Positions 7,582 to 15,602 of a DNA stretch of 64,000 nucleotides are shown piece by piece (within the stretch, counting starts at the first letter, position 1; each line of letters starts with the position of its first letter). Origin of the DNA: Rhodobacter aestuarii (lineage in GTDB: Bacteria; Pseudomonadota; Alphaproteobacteria; Rhodobacterales; Rhodobacteraceae); NCBI RefSeq assembly GCF_900156655.1, contig NZ_FTOG01000002.1:186001-250000 (forward strand), written 5' to 3'. Below the pieces are notes generated by a model. The model saw only the letters and a list, made by a program, of their open reading frames with translations, was not told where the DNA came from and did no database searches. A program made the translations under genes and the position numbers.

Positions 7582-8504
7582 TGCCCCTTGCTGCGCGCGG
7601 TGGGCTTTACGCGGCGACTATCTGCCCAATGATCGAGACTGGCGCGCTTGATCGCGCCAGCCTTGAGCGGCACTTTGAGACCGTTTTGGCCGACCCCGGT
7701 CAAGCGGGGCTCTTGCTCAACGGCCATGCGGGCGAAGGCATCCATATGACGCGCGACGAGCAGGCCGAGGTGGTCCGCATCGCCCGCACTGTGGCTGGCT
7801 CTCGCCGTATTCTGGCCGCCGTCAGTTCCGAAACCACCGCCACGGCCGCCGCCGATGCGCAAGCCGCGCTGAGGGCGGGGGCGGATGCGATCATGGTCTT
7901 TGCGCCCTTTTCTTGGGCGCTTGGCGCCGATCCGCGCGCGATTGTGGCCCATCATGCCGGGATCGCCGAAGCCACCGGGGCGGAGATTTATCTTTTCCAA
8001 GGCTCGGTTGGCTCCGGCAAGCTTGCCTATACGCCCGATGTTTTGCGCCAATTGCTTGAAATCGAAGCGGTTGTTGGCATCAAAGAGGGCAGCTGGGAAA
8101 CCAAATCCTACGAGGTGACCCGGCGCATCGCGCGCGAAATGCGCCCCGATGTGGCGGTGATGGCCTCGGGCGACGAGCATCTTTTCCCCTGTTTCATGAT
8201 CGGCAGCGATGGCTCGGCGGTAAGCCTCTCGGCGCTTGTGCCCAAACAGATTACCGCGCTGAATGCCCATGTCCGCGCCGGGCGGATCGACGCGGCCCGT
8301 GCCATTCACGAAACCCTCTTTGGCCTCGCGCGTTTGGTTTACGCGGCGCCGGGGCACCTTGCCGCCGCGCGTCTTAAGGCCTGCCTTGCGGAACTTGGCC
8401 GCATTGAGTCCCCAGCCTGTCGCGCGCCCACACCGCGTATTTTGCCCGCAGAACTCGACGCCCTGATGGCCGCGTTGCGCCCCTGCTTGGAGGCCCCAGA
8501 ATGA
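7581..8504 (+). CDS. DapA-superfamily lyase, atypical active site (second of a pair)
   Basis: 307 residues, same fold as the preceding gene but clearly diverged. Lys168 in VGIKEGS is the Schiff-base lysine. NGHAGE (47-52) again replaces GTTGE, and LFQGS (138-142) replaces YNxP, so Phe139 stands for the catalytic Tyr. Both paralogues share the same unusual His in the phosphate/carboxylate-binding loop, pointing to a shared kind of substrate rather than decay. Start overlaps the previous stop (TGATG) and the stop overlaps the next start (ATGA). Likely a retro-aldolase or decarboxylating lyase of the pathway; the reaction is not known. Confidence 0.86.
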   Translation: MPLAARGGLYAATICPMIETGALDRASLERHFETVLADPGQAGLLLNGHAGEGIHMTRDEQAEVVRIARTVAGSRRILAAVSSETTATAAADAQAALRAGADAIMVFAPFSWALGADPRAIVAHHAGIAEATGAEIYLFQGSVGSGKLAYTPDVLRQLLEIEAVVGIKEGSWETKSYEVTRRIAREMRPDVAVMASGDEHLFPCFMIGSDGSAVSLSALVPKQITALNAHVRAGRIDAARAIHETLFGLARLVYAAPGHLAAARLKACLAELGRIESPACRAPTPRILPAELDALMAALRPCLEAPE

Positions 8505-8782
8505 GCCAGACACATATCGTCTTCGTCGACATCGACCCCGAACACGAGGCCGCCTTCGACGCATGGTACGAAGACCAACATCTGCCCGATATCCTTGCCT
8601 GCCCGGGCTGGCTGGATGCGCGGCGCGAGAAATGCCTTGAAGGTGGTCCGCGCCATGTCGCGATCTACACGATCACCGGTCCAGAGGCCTATGAAACGCC
8701 CGAATTCAATGCTATCAAAGGCTTTGGGCCGTTCACTGAAAAGGTGCGTAATTTCCGGCGAATTCGTCTGACACGCAGCTGA
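8501..8782 (+). CDS. small dimeric alpha/beta-barrel protein (EthD/ABM-like)
   Basis: 93 residues, soluble. The sequence pattern strand (THIVFVDIDP), helix (EAAFDAWYEDQHLPDILA), strands (DARREKC, RHVAIYTITG), helix (YETPEFNAIKGF) is that of ferredoxin-like dimeric barrels such as EthD and antibiotic-biosynthesis monooxygenase-like proteins. The WYEDQHLPDIL motif is typical of that group. Coupled to the upstream lyase by ATGA overlap. It may isomerise, oxidise or stabilise a reactive intermediate; no catalytic role can be proven from sequence. Confidence 0.7.
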   Translation: MSQTHIVFVDIDPEHEAAFDAWYEDQHLPDILACPGWLDARREKCLEGGPRHVAIYTITGPEAYETPEFNAIKGFGPFTEKVRNFRRIRLTRS

Positions 8783-8816
8783 TACGGTCGGTGCAAATGG
8801 GGACGACAAAGGCGAC

Positions 8817-9746
8817 ATGCTGAATCTCAGGCAGCTCGAAATCCTTCGAGCCGTGGTGCAATATCGGACCACCGTGGGGGCAGCGGAAACGCTGGGCATG
8901 TCGCAACCGACGATTTCCAACACCATCCGTCATGTCGAGACCCTTCTTGGCTTCGCGCTTTTTGAACGGGTGAGCAATCGGCTCACCCCGACCGAAGAGG
9001 CGCTTATCCTGCTTGAGGAATCCGAGCCGCTTTTCTTGCTCCGCGACGCGGTGAACCAGCGCGCGGCAGACCTGCGGATGGGCAAAATCGGCCGTTTGCG
9101 CGTGGCCACAACCGCAGAACTCAGCGAAGCGGTGCTGCCAAGCCTGATTGCCGATTACGGGCGCGAATTTCCGCGCGTGCAAATTTCGGTCGAGACCCGC
9201 CCGCTCGACAGTGTGCTTCAGGTGGTTGAAAACGGCGTCGCCGACGTTGCCTTCATGATCTCCGCCTATGAACGGCAAGGATTGCAATTCGAAACCGTCG
9301 ATGAATTGCGCACCGTCTGTCTTTGCGATGCCCAAGACCCGCTGGCGAAGCTGGACGTGGTCACGCCGCGTGACCTTGTTGATCGCCCCTTGGTTGGGCC
9401 GCAGGTTGCCAACCGGGTCGGGCTGACACTGGCTGACAGTTTTCAAGCCGCCGGTTACGACTACCGCCCCAACATCGAAACCCGTTTCATGAACACCGCC
9501 GCGCGGATCGCAAGCGAGGGATGGGGGGTCGCGCTGGTCGATGAGCTATCGGCTTTCACGGCGATGCGCCCCGGCCTCGTCGTGCGCCCCTATGCACCAG
9601 AGTTGCGCTTTGACCTGCTGGCCGCGACGCCGAAGTCGCGCCCCCCGTCGCGCCAGACCCAGCGCTTCATCAATGCTTTTGGCAAGCGCGTGGTGGAGCG
9701 CATTGCCGAAGTCAGGCTGGCCAGCCAACGCTCTGGCACCGTCTGA
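8817..9746 (+). CDS. LysR-family transcriptional regulator
   Basis: 309 residues. N-terminal winged helix-turn-helix (1-60: LRQLEILRAVVQYRTTVGAAETLGMSQPTISNTI) and a LysR effector domain from about residue 90, typical length. Located between the lyase operon and the first TRAP operon, same strand, AAAGG ribosome site. Probably senses a pathway acid and controls one or both flanking operons; the inverted repeats at 9864-9885 and 9979-9996 just downstream are candidate sites, though LysR proteins usually bind near their own start as well. Confidence 0.93.
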   Translation: MLNLRQLEILRAVVQYRTTVGAAETLGMSQPTISNTIRHVETLLGFALFERVSNRLTPTEEALILLEESEPLFLLRDAVNQRAADLRMGKIGRLRVATTAELSEAVLPSLIADYGREFPRVQISVETRPLDSVLQVVENGVADVAFMISAYERQGLQFETVDELRTVCLCDAQDPLAKLDVVTPRDLVDRPLVGPQVANRVGLTLADSFQAAGYDYRPNIETRFMNTAARIASEGWGVALVDELSAFTAMRPGLVVRPYAPELRFDLLAATPKSRPPSRQTQRFINAFGKRVVERIAEVRLASQRSGTV

Positions 9747-9863
9747 GCAGCGCGTAAAGCGGCGCCTTTCCTAAAATTCCCCGAAGCGATTCTTACCAAC
9801 ACACCGTCGAAAGGCGGGTTTGGGGTCGATTTTCCCAAATGTGGGCGTTAACATTCTGACCTG

Positions 9864-9885
9864 ATTTTGGTCGCTGATCCAAAAT
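9864..9885. promoter_or_regulatory. inverted repeat ATTTTGG-N8-CCAAAAT, candidate operator
   Basis: Perfect 7-bp arms with an 8-nt spacer, 218-239 bp before the DctQ start. The sub-sequence CTGATCCAAA (9874-9883) recurs on the opposite strand at 17267-17276 in the divergent promoter of the second TRAP operon, suggesting one regulator for both. Confidence 0.5.
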
Positions 9886-9978
9886 ATGCCTGCTTCTTGT
9901 TCGCCATGCGAACGGTGCCCCCTCAAAGGCAAGCGGACACTCTGGGAATATTCGCGAAAACGGCGCATCGAATACTTC

Positions 9979-9996
9979 CTATAAAGAAATTTATAG
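9979..9996. promoter_or_regulatory. inverted repeat CTATAAA-N4-TTTATAG, candidate operator or promoter element
   Basis: Perfect 7-bp arms around GAAA, 107 bp before the DctQ start. The A/T-rich arms contain -10-like hexamers, so it could overlap the core promoter. No known binding consensus is matched with certainty. Confidence 0.4.
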
Positions 9997-10102
9997 CTCC
10001 TCGCCTTCCTACACGCGCCTTTGCCGATAACCTTTCCCAAAAGCACCGTTGCGGGCGCCGCTCAGGCAGATCGCACGAAAAAGGAAGAATGGAGAGACCG
10101 CG

Positions 10103-10681
10103 ATGAGTAGGCAGACCACCGATGAAACCGGAGCGAAGGGCTCTGGCATGCCTCGTTGGCTGATTGCCCCGGCGGCCTTTTTGAAAATCGCTCTGGTCGT
10201 ATTGCGCCGGGTGGTCGATGTCATCGCGCTTCTGCTCATCGCCTATATGGCCTGTGCGATCCTTGCGCAGATCATCGGGCGGTACTTCTTCAACTATTCC
10301 ATCGCTTGGAGCGAGGAAACGGCGACCTTCGCACAGGTCTGGCTCACGCTCCTTGGCGCGGGCATCGCCATGCGTTTCAACCAGCATGTCGCGGTCGATT
10401 TTTTGCTCCTCCGGGCATCTCGCCCGATCCAACGGCTTTGCAATGGCGCGGGCTTCCTGCTCGGGATCTGGTTCCTCGGCGTCGTGGTGACGGGCTCGCT
10501 GTCGCTGCTCGCCATCGGCTTCATCGTCAAATCCCCGGCGCTGCAAATCCCGATGGCGGTGCCTTACATGGCCTTGCCGGTGGGCTTTAGCTACTTCCTT
10601 CTGGAATTCGCCGTGGCGACCCTGCCCCGCGTAGTGCACCCCGCCCGAGTACGCGCAGAGATCGCGGAGGCCGAAGCATGA
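10103..10681 (+). CDS. TRAP transporter small permease (DctQ type)
   Basis: 192 residues with four membrane helices (about 25-50, 65-85, 105-130, 150-175). FNYSIAWSEETATFAQVWLTLLGAGIAMRFNQHVAVD is split over the conserved second to third helix region typical of DctQ. It docks on the large permease and makes the Na+-driven uptake unit for an organic acid. An in-frame TTG exists at 10049, but ATG 10103 has GGAGA 9 nt upstream. The stop overlaps the DctM start (ATGA). First gene of the dctQMP-hydantoinase operon. Confidence 0.9.
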   Translation: MSRQTTDETGAKGSGMPRWLIAPAAFLKIALVVLRRVVDVIALLLIAYMACAILAQIIGRYFFNYSIAWSEETATFAQVWLTLLGAGIAMRFNQHVAVDFLLLRASRPIQRLCNGAGFLLGIWFLGVVVTGSLSLLAIGFIVKSPALQIPMAVPYMALPVGFSYFLLEFAVATLPRVVHPARVRAEIAEAEA

Positions 10682-11955
10682 TCTGGGCGGCTGGCGGATT
10701 TCTCATTCTTCTTGTCTCTGGCACGCCGATCGTTCTGGCCCTTGGCATCGCGGCCCTCTTGGCGATTGAACTCACCACGAATGCCCCGATCTCTATCGTG
10801 GCACAGCGTATCTATGGCGGGATCAGTTCCTTCACCCTGATGGCGATCCCCTTCTTCGTGGCCGCGGGCCTCTTGATGGAAGCGGGAGGCATTGCGCGGC
10901 GCTTCGTCAACCTTGCCTCTGCGCTGGTCGGCTGGATCACCGGGAGCCTCTATCTCGTCTCTATTGTGACGGGCACCGGGCTGGCGGCGATTTCGGGCTC
11001 TGGATCTGCCGATACGGCCGCCATTAGCGCGGTGATGACACCCGAGATGCGCAAACGCCGCTATGACATTGACCTTGCCGCCTCTGTCATTGCCGCTTCT
11101 GGCGCGCTCGCCGCAATCATCCCGCCGTCGATCATCATGATCATCATCGCGATCACCGCAAACCAGTCGATCGGAGCCATGTTCCTCGGTGGGATCGGGC
11201 CGGGCCTCTTGGTCATGGTGGGCCTGATGCTCGGTTGCTGGCTCTTTGCGCGGCGTGGCGGCGACGCTTACCGCGAGCATGAAGCCTTCACCCTGCGCCG
11301 CCTCTGGGTCAGCTTTGTCGATGCTGCGCCGGGCCTTCTTGTTCCCGTTGTCATCGTTGGCGGTATCGTCGGCGGTATCTTCACGGCAACCGAGGCCGCT
11401 TGCGTGGCGCTTTTCACGACGCTGGTCATCACCATCTTCGTTTATAAAGAACTCCGCCTAAATGACCTTCCGCGTATTTTCCTGCGCGCCATCTCGCTTT
11501 CGGCGACGGTGCTGATCATCGTCTCGACCGCCTCGGTCTTTACATGGATCATCGCCACCCAAGGCTTCCCGGCGATGCTGCGTGACTGGCTCACCGGCGT
11601 CACAGACAGCGCGGTCGTCTTTCTGCTTTTGGTGAACGTTTTGCTGCTGGTCGTCGGCATGTTCATGGAAAGCATCTCGGCGGTGCTGATCTTGCTGCCG
11701 ATCCTGCTGCCCATCGCGCAAAGCTACGGGATCAACCCGGTCCAGTTCGGCATTATCACCGCGCTCAACCTGTCCATCGGCCTCGTGACGCCGCCCTACG
11801 GGATCTGCCTCTACGTCTCTGCCACGGTGGCCGGGCGGCGGATCGAGCAGGTCTCGCGCCGGGTATGGCTGCCCCTGCTGTGCATGTTGGTGGTGCTGAT
11901 GCTTGTCACCTTCGTACCGGCGATTTCGCTCTGGCTTCCTTCGGTGCTTCTCTAA
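10678..11955 (+). CDS. TRAP transporter large permease (DctM type)
   Basis: 425 residues, twelve or so membrane helices, full family length. Signature stretches visible: SGSGSADTAAISAVM near residue 105-120, IIPPSIIMIIIAI near 145, TATEAACVALFTTL near 240 and GLVTPPYGICLY near 365. Carries the transport pathway of the TRAP system; works with the DctQ upstream and the binding protein at 12012. Starts by ATGA overlap with dctQ. Confidence 0.95.
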   Translation: MIWAAGGFLILLVSGTPIVLALGIAALLAIELTTNAPISIVAQRIYGGISSFTLMAIPFFVAAGLLMEAGGIARRFVNLASALVGWITGSLYLVSIVTGTGLAAISGSGSADTAAISAVMTPEMRKRRYDIDLAASVIAASGALAAIIPPSIIMIIIAITANQSIGAMFLGGIGPGLLVMVGLMLGCWLFARRGGDAYREHEAFTLRRLWVSFVDAAPGLLVPVVIVGGIVGGIFTATEAACVALFTTLVITIFVYKELRLNDLPRIFLRAISLSATVLIIVSTASVFTWIIATQGFPAMLRDWLTGVTDSAVVFLLLVNVLLLVVGMFMESISAVLILLPILLPIAQSYGINPVQFGIITALNLSIGLVTPPYGICLYVSATVAGRRIEQVSRRVWLPLLCMLVVLMLVTFVPAISLWLPSVLL

Positions 11956-12011
11956 AGAGCCGCACCCTCCCCCTTTCTCCCCTCCCTCAACCACAAGAAA
12001 GAGAAACTCAC

Positions 12012-12983
12012 GTGTCCAACAGACTTCTTACCACCCTTGCGACCCTCGCAGCTTTTGCCACCGCCACCGGCCCGGCACTCGCCGCCGACTACACCTTCAA
12101 AGTTGCCCATACCAATGCGGCAAACGAGGTTCAGGACATGGGCCTGCAGAAGATGAAGGAGTTGCTCGAAGCCAAGACCGATGGCGCGGCCACGCTTGAA
12201 ATCTATGCCGGCGGCCAACTCGGGGACGAACAGCAAACGGTGGAAGGCGTGATGCTCGGCTCGCTCGACATGGGCATGACCTCGAACGCGATGCTGTCGA
12301 ACTATGTCGAAGATTACAAAGTCTTCGATCTGCCGTTTCTCTTCCCGTCGATCCCGGCCCTTGGCGAGAAAGTCGATGCCAATTGGGACATGATGGAAGC
12401 CTCTGCCAACAAGTCTGGCTTCCAACTGATCGGCATCTTTTCCTCGGGCATCCGCCACCTGATGACCTCGAAACCGATCAACGGCATGGAAGATCTGGCG
12501 GGCATGAAGATCCGCACCATGCAAAACCCGATCCATGTTGAGGCCTTCCGCGCCTATGGCGCCAACCCGACCCCGATGTCCTATTCGGAGCTTTACGGCG
12601 CGCTGCAAGCGGGCGTGGTCGACGGGGCCGAGGGTGCCTCGACCGGCTATGACGGGATGAAATTCTACGAAGTCGCCCCCGATTTCGCGCTGGTTGGCTG
12701 GCTCAACATGACCGCGCCGATCACGATGAAAAAAGACACGTTCGACGCCCTGCCCGCAGAGATCCAGACCGCGCTGATGGAAGCCGGTGCCGAAGCCGCC
12801 ACCTGGCAGCGCCAATATGTTGTCGATATGGAGCAGCCGCTTCTCGACAGCTTTGCGGCGCATGGGGTGACGATCACCACGCCCGACACCGCGCCCTTCA
12901 TCGAAGCCTCGCAGCCGCTCTATGAAAGCCAACTGACCACCGATGGTCAAAAGGCGCTCTTTGACGCGCTGACCGCGAAATAA
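12012..12983 (+). CDS. TRAP transporter periplasmic binding protein (DctP type)
   Basis: 323 residues starting with GTG 12012. Signal peptide of about 24 residues ending GPALA before ADYTF. The DctP fold is supported by GGQLGDEQQTVEGVMLGSLD-type region, GMKIRTMQNP (the Arg contacts the substrate carboxylate) and GVVDGAEGA. Captures a carboxylate in the periplasm and delivers it to DctQM encoded just upstream. The binding protein comes after the permeases here, unlike in the second TRAP operon. A stem-loop (13006-13036) separates it from the hydantoinase gene. Confidence 0.93.
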   Translation: MSNRLLTTLATLAAFATATGPALAADYTFKVAHTNAANEVQDMGLQKMKELLEAKTDGAATLEIYAGGQLGDEQQTVEGVMLGSLDMGMTSNAMLSNYVEDYKVFDLPFLFPSIPALGEKVDANWDMMEASANKSGFQLIGIFSSGIRHLMTSKPINGMEDLAGMKIRTMQNPIHVEAFRAYGANPTPMSYSELYGALQAGVVDGAEGASTGYDGMKFYEVAPDFALVGWLNMTAPITMKKDTFDALPAEIQTALMEAGAEAATWQRQYVVDMEQPLLDSFAAHGVTITTPDTAPFIEASQPLYESQLTTDGQKALFDALTAK

Positions 12984-13005
12984 CCCACTCACGGTTATAC
13001 CCGCA

Positions 13006-13036
13006 GGCCCGCGGCGCCCATTTGGTGGCGCGGGCC
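13006..13036 (+). terminator. intercistronic hairpin after dctP (partial terminator or mRNA stabiliser)
   Basis: GGCCCGCG (13006-13013) pairs with CGCGGGCC (13029-13036). Only a T/C-mixed tail follows, so it probably reduces rather than ends read-through into the hydantoinase gene. Confidence 0.45.
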
Positions 13037-13065
13037 ATCTTCCCCCTCTCGGAGACCCGTCGGTC

Positions 13066-14475
13066 ATGCTTGATACCGCCATTCGCAATGCCACCATCGT
13101 CACCGCCGCCGACCGGACAAAGGCCGAGATCGGCATCAAGGATGGGCGCATCATAGCCATTGCCGAGGATATCGGCCCTGCCCGCGAAGAAATCGACGCC
13201 ACGGGTCTTTTGGCGCTTCCGGGGGGGATTGACGCCCATGTCCATCTTGAGCAGCCGCAAGGTGGCGGCGTGGTCATGGCCGATGGCTTTGAAAGCGGAA
13301 CGCGCTCGGCTGCGGCGGGGGGCAATACGACCGTTTTGCCCTTTGCGCTGCAACAGCGCGGCCAGTCTTTGCGCGAAGCCGTGGAAGCCTATCATGCTGC
13401 CGCCAAAGGCAAATGCTACGTCGACACCTCTTTTCACCTGATCATCACCGACCCGACGCCGCAGGTTCTCGGCCAAGAATTACCGGCCTTGGTCAAGGCG
13501 GGTTACACCTCGTTCAAGGTCTTCATGACCTATGACGATATGGTGCTGAACGACGCGCAATTGATCGAGGTTTTCGATCTGGCGCGGCGCGAGAAAGCCA
13601 TGGTGATGGTCCATGCCGAGGGCTATGACGCGATCCGCTACATGGCACGCCGTCTAGAAGAGGCAGGCAAGACCGCGCCCTATTACCATGCCGAAAGCCG
13701 CCCGCAGAGCGTGGAGCGTGAAGCGACGCATCGCGCGATCAGCCACGCCGAATTGACCAATGTGCCGATCACCATCGTCCATGTCTCGGGCCGCGAGCCG
13801 ATGGAGCAAATCCAATGGGCTAAGAAGCATGGCCTGAACATCTTCGCCGAAACCTGCCCGCAATATATCGCGCTGACAGCCGAAGACCTGAAAGGGCTCG
13901 ATATGGATTTCGAGGGGGCGAAATATGTCTGCTCCCCACCGCCGCGCGACCTCGATAGTCAAAAGGCGATTTGGGAAGGGCTGCGCGACGGCACCTTTGA
14001 CATCTTCTCTTCGGACCATTGCCCGTTCCGCTTCGACGATCCGAAGGGCAAGAACGTGCAGGGCGCGCGCAGTTCCTTCCGCTGGGTGCCAAATGGCATC
14101 CCCGGCATTGAAACGCGGCTGCCGATCCTATTTTCGGAAGGGGTTTCGAAAGGGCGGATTTCGCTGGAACGCTTTGTGGCATTGACCGCGACCAACCCGG
14201 CCAAGCTGTTCGGCCTTTACCCGCGCAAAGGTTCCATCGCGGTCGGGGCGGATGCCGATATCACGCTTTGGGACCCGAGCCGTGAGGTTGTGATCTCGCA
14301 AGCGCTGATGCACCACGATTGCGATTACACCCCCTACGAAGGGTTTGAGGTGACGGGCTGGCCCGTGCGCACGATCTTGCGCGGGCAGACGATCTTTTGC
14401 GAAGGGGACGTCATTGGTGCCCCCGGCACTGGCGCCTATCTGGAGCGTGGCACCAGCCAAGCGTTCGGGGGCTAA
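13066..14475 (+). CDS. hydA: dihydropyrimidinase/D-hydantoinase-like cyclic amidohydrolase
   Basis: 469 residues, full length. Opens cyclic amides such as dihydropyrimidines or hydantoins. All dinuclear-metal ligands of the family are present: H58 and H60 (DAHVHLEQP), Lys151 for carboxylation (FKVFMTYDD), H183 (VMVHAEG), H239 (IVHVSG) and D317 (SSDHCP). GGAGA lies upstream of ATG 13066. Linked to the TRAP transporter just upstream, so the imported compound, or something made from it, may be a cyclic amide. The partner carbamoylase (HyuC/Amb type) that would normally follow is absent from the window, so a different ring-opening task is possible. Converges with the GntR gene with no gap. Confidence 0.9.
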   Translation: MLDTAIRNATIVTAADRTKAEIGIKDGRIIAIAEDIGPAREEIDATGLLALPGGIDAHVHLEQPQGGGVVMADGFESGTRSAAAGGNTTVLPFALQQRGQSLREAVEAYHAAAKGKCYVDTSFHLIITDPTPQVLGQELPALVKAGYTSFKVFMTYDDMVLNDAQLIEVFDLARREKAMVMVHAEGYDAIRYMARRLEEAGKTAPYYHAESRPQSVEREATHRAISHAELTNVPITIVHVSGREPMEQIQWAKKHGLNIFAETCPQYIALTAEDLKGLDMDFEGAKYVCSPPPRDLDSQKAIWEGLRDGTFDIFSSDHCPFRFDDPKGKNVQGARSSFRWVPNGIPGIETRLPILFSEGVSKGRISLERFVALTATNPAKLFGLYPRKGSIAVGADADITLWDPSREVVISQALMHHDCDYTPYEGFEVTGWPVRTILRGQTIFCEGDVIGAPGTGAYLERGTSQAFGG

Positions 14476-15147
14476 TCAGCCCTCGGGCGCGATGCGTTGG
14501 ACAAGGTCTTCCATCATCGCCGCGTTCTGCATCCGCAAGATCGCCTCGGCGGCAGTCATATCCTGCCGCCACAAAGCTTGGATCAGCAGTTGCATCTCTT
14601 CGGCCATAACGCTGCGGCGCCCCGGCCCGTAACCGTAGCTGCGGCGAAAAGCGAAGATCGTGTCCCAGCCGCGCTGGAAGACCCGGAGCGCCTCACGGTT
14701 GCCGCCATATTCAACCAGCAGCGCACTGAAACGCCGGTTCGCATCCAAGGCGGCAAGGTCCTCCCCGGCAGCAAGCTTCTCGGCATATTCTGTCGCCAAA
14801 GCCTCCAAAGCGCGCAGCCGCTCCAACGTCATTGTGGTTATGCAGCGGCGCAGCGCAAAGATGCGTAATTCTGTATTCAGATCGAAAAGGTCCGTGATAT
14901 AGGCGCGGTCGAGTTGGCGGACCGTCGCGCCGCGATGCGGCTCGATCTCCACCAACCCTTCGCCCTCAAGCTTCCGAAGCGCCTCGCGCAGCGGCATGGT
15001 TGAAAGCCCCAGCCGTTTGGCCAGTTCTGCCGTTTTCAAACGCTCCCCCGGCGCGAGCCGCCCGGAGAGGATATCTTCGCGAATTTGGCGTGTGGCCTGT
15101 TCGGTAGAATTGAGAGCGGTCTCGAAAGAGAGGTCATCATTTGTCAT
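14476..15147 (-). CDS. GntR-family regulator with FCD domain
   Basis: 223 residues. Winged helix-turn-helix at 15-75 (QIREDILSGRLAPGERLKTAELAKRLGLS, MPLREALRKLEGEGLV) and an all-helical FCD effector domain (90-215) with DLFDLNTELRIFALR and the Asp/His-type metal pocket region partly changed. FCD regulators are usually repressors released by a carboxylate. Last gene of the minus-strand operon tautomerase, dehydrogenase, MaoC, GntR; the palindrome at 17238-17276 between this operon and the divergent lyase/TRAP operon is its most likely site. A short stem (14466-14485) spans the meeting stop codons. Confidence 0.93.
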   Translation of the reverse strand: MTNDDLSFETALNSTEQATRQIREDILSGRLAPGERLKTAELAKRLGLSTMPLREALRKLEGEGLVEIEPHRGATVRQLDRAYITDLFDLNTELRIFALRRCITTMTLERLRALEALATEYAEKLAAGEDLAALDANRRFSALLVEYGGNREALRVFQRGWDTIFAFRRSYGYGPGRRSVMAEEMQLLIQALWRQDMTAAEAILRMQNAAMMEDLVQRIAPEG

Positions 15148-15161
15148 GCGCGGCGCTTCCC

Positions 15162-15602
15162 TTAGCCCTTTTGCCGGATCAAGGAGATATGCTCGGCGTC
15201 GATCACCACCTCATCGCCGCGCATCAGCCGCACCGCCTCGGTGATCACCCCCGCCGGGCGCGAGGCGCTCGCGCGTTTGGCGGTAAACTCCATTTCCACA
15301 CGGACGGTATCGCCCGCCAAGATCGGCTTCACAAAGCGCACATTGTTCCACCCCAGCGAAGCGATCGAGGTTTCCTCGTAGAGCTTCAACTCGGTCTTCA
15401 ACCCTTCCATCAGCGACAGACCGTAAAGCCCATGCGCGATGATACCGCCGAAACCCGCCGCTTTGGCATAGGCTTCATCGGTGTGCAGCGGGTGGTGGTC
15501 GCGCGTTAGCCGACAGAAATCCGCAATATCGGCGGAGGTGATCTCATGCGCATCCGTCACATAATGCGCACCAACCTCTACATCTTCGAAAAACAGGTTC
15601 AT
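15162..15602 (-). CDS. MaoC-family enoyl-CoA hydratase
   Basis: 146 residues, single hot-dog domain. Catalytic motif FCRLTRDHHPLHTDEAYA (Asp and His of the hydratase) and GFGGIIAHGLYGLSLMEG helix are intact. Hydrates the enoyl-CoA made by the acyl-CoA dehydrogenase encoded immediately upstream, whose stop overlaps this ATG (ATGA). Third MaoC-type gene of the locus, so the region encodes two separate dehydrogenation-hydration steps. Confidence 0.9.
   Translation of the reverse strand: MNLFFEDVEVGAHYVTDAHEITSADIADFCRLTRDHHPLHTDEAYAKAAGFGGIIAHGLYGLSLMEGLKTELKLYEETSIASLGWNNVRFVKPILAGDTVRVEMEFTAKRASASRPAGVITEAVRLMRGDEVVIDAEHISLIRQKG

Larger units (their letters stand above)
9747..10102. other. 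intergenic promoter region of the first TRAP operon
   Basis: 356 bp without a gene. Contains two perfect inverted repeats, listed separately (9864-9885 and 9979-9996), and an A/T-rich stretch (9960-10000) suitable for a promoter. An upstream segment (9770-9850) shows nothing definite. Confidence 0.6.

Noticed and set aside
6652-8504. Annotation of the pair as lysine-pathway dapA
   Set aside because: GTTGE and the catalytic Tyr are missing and the context is catabolic; no lysine genes nearby.
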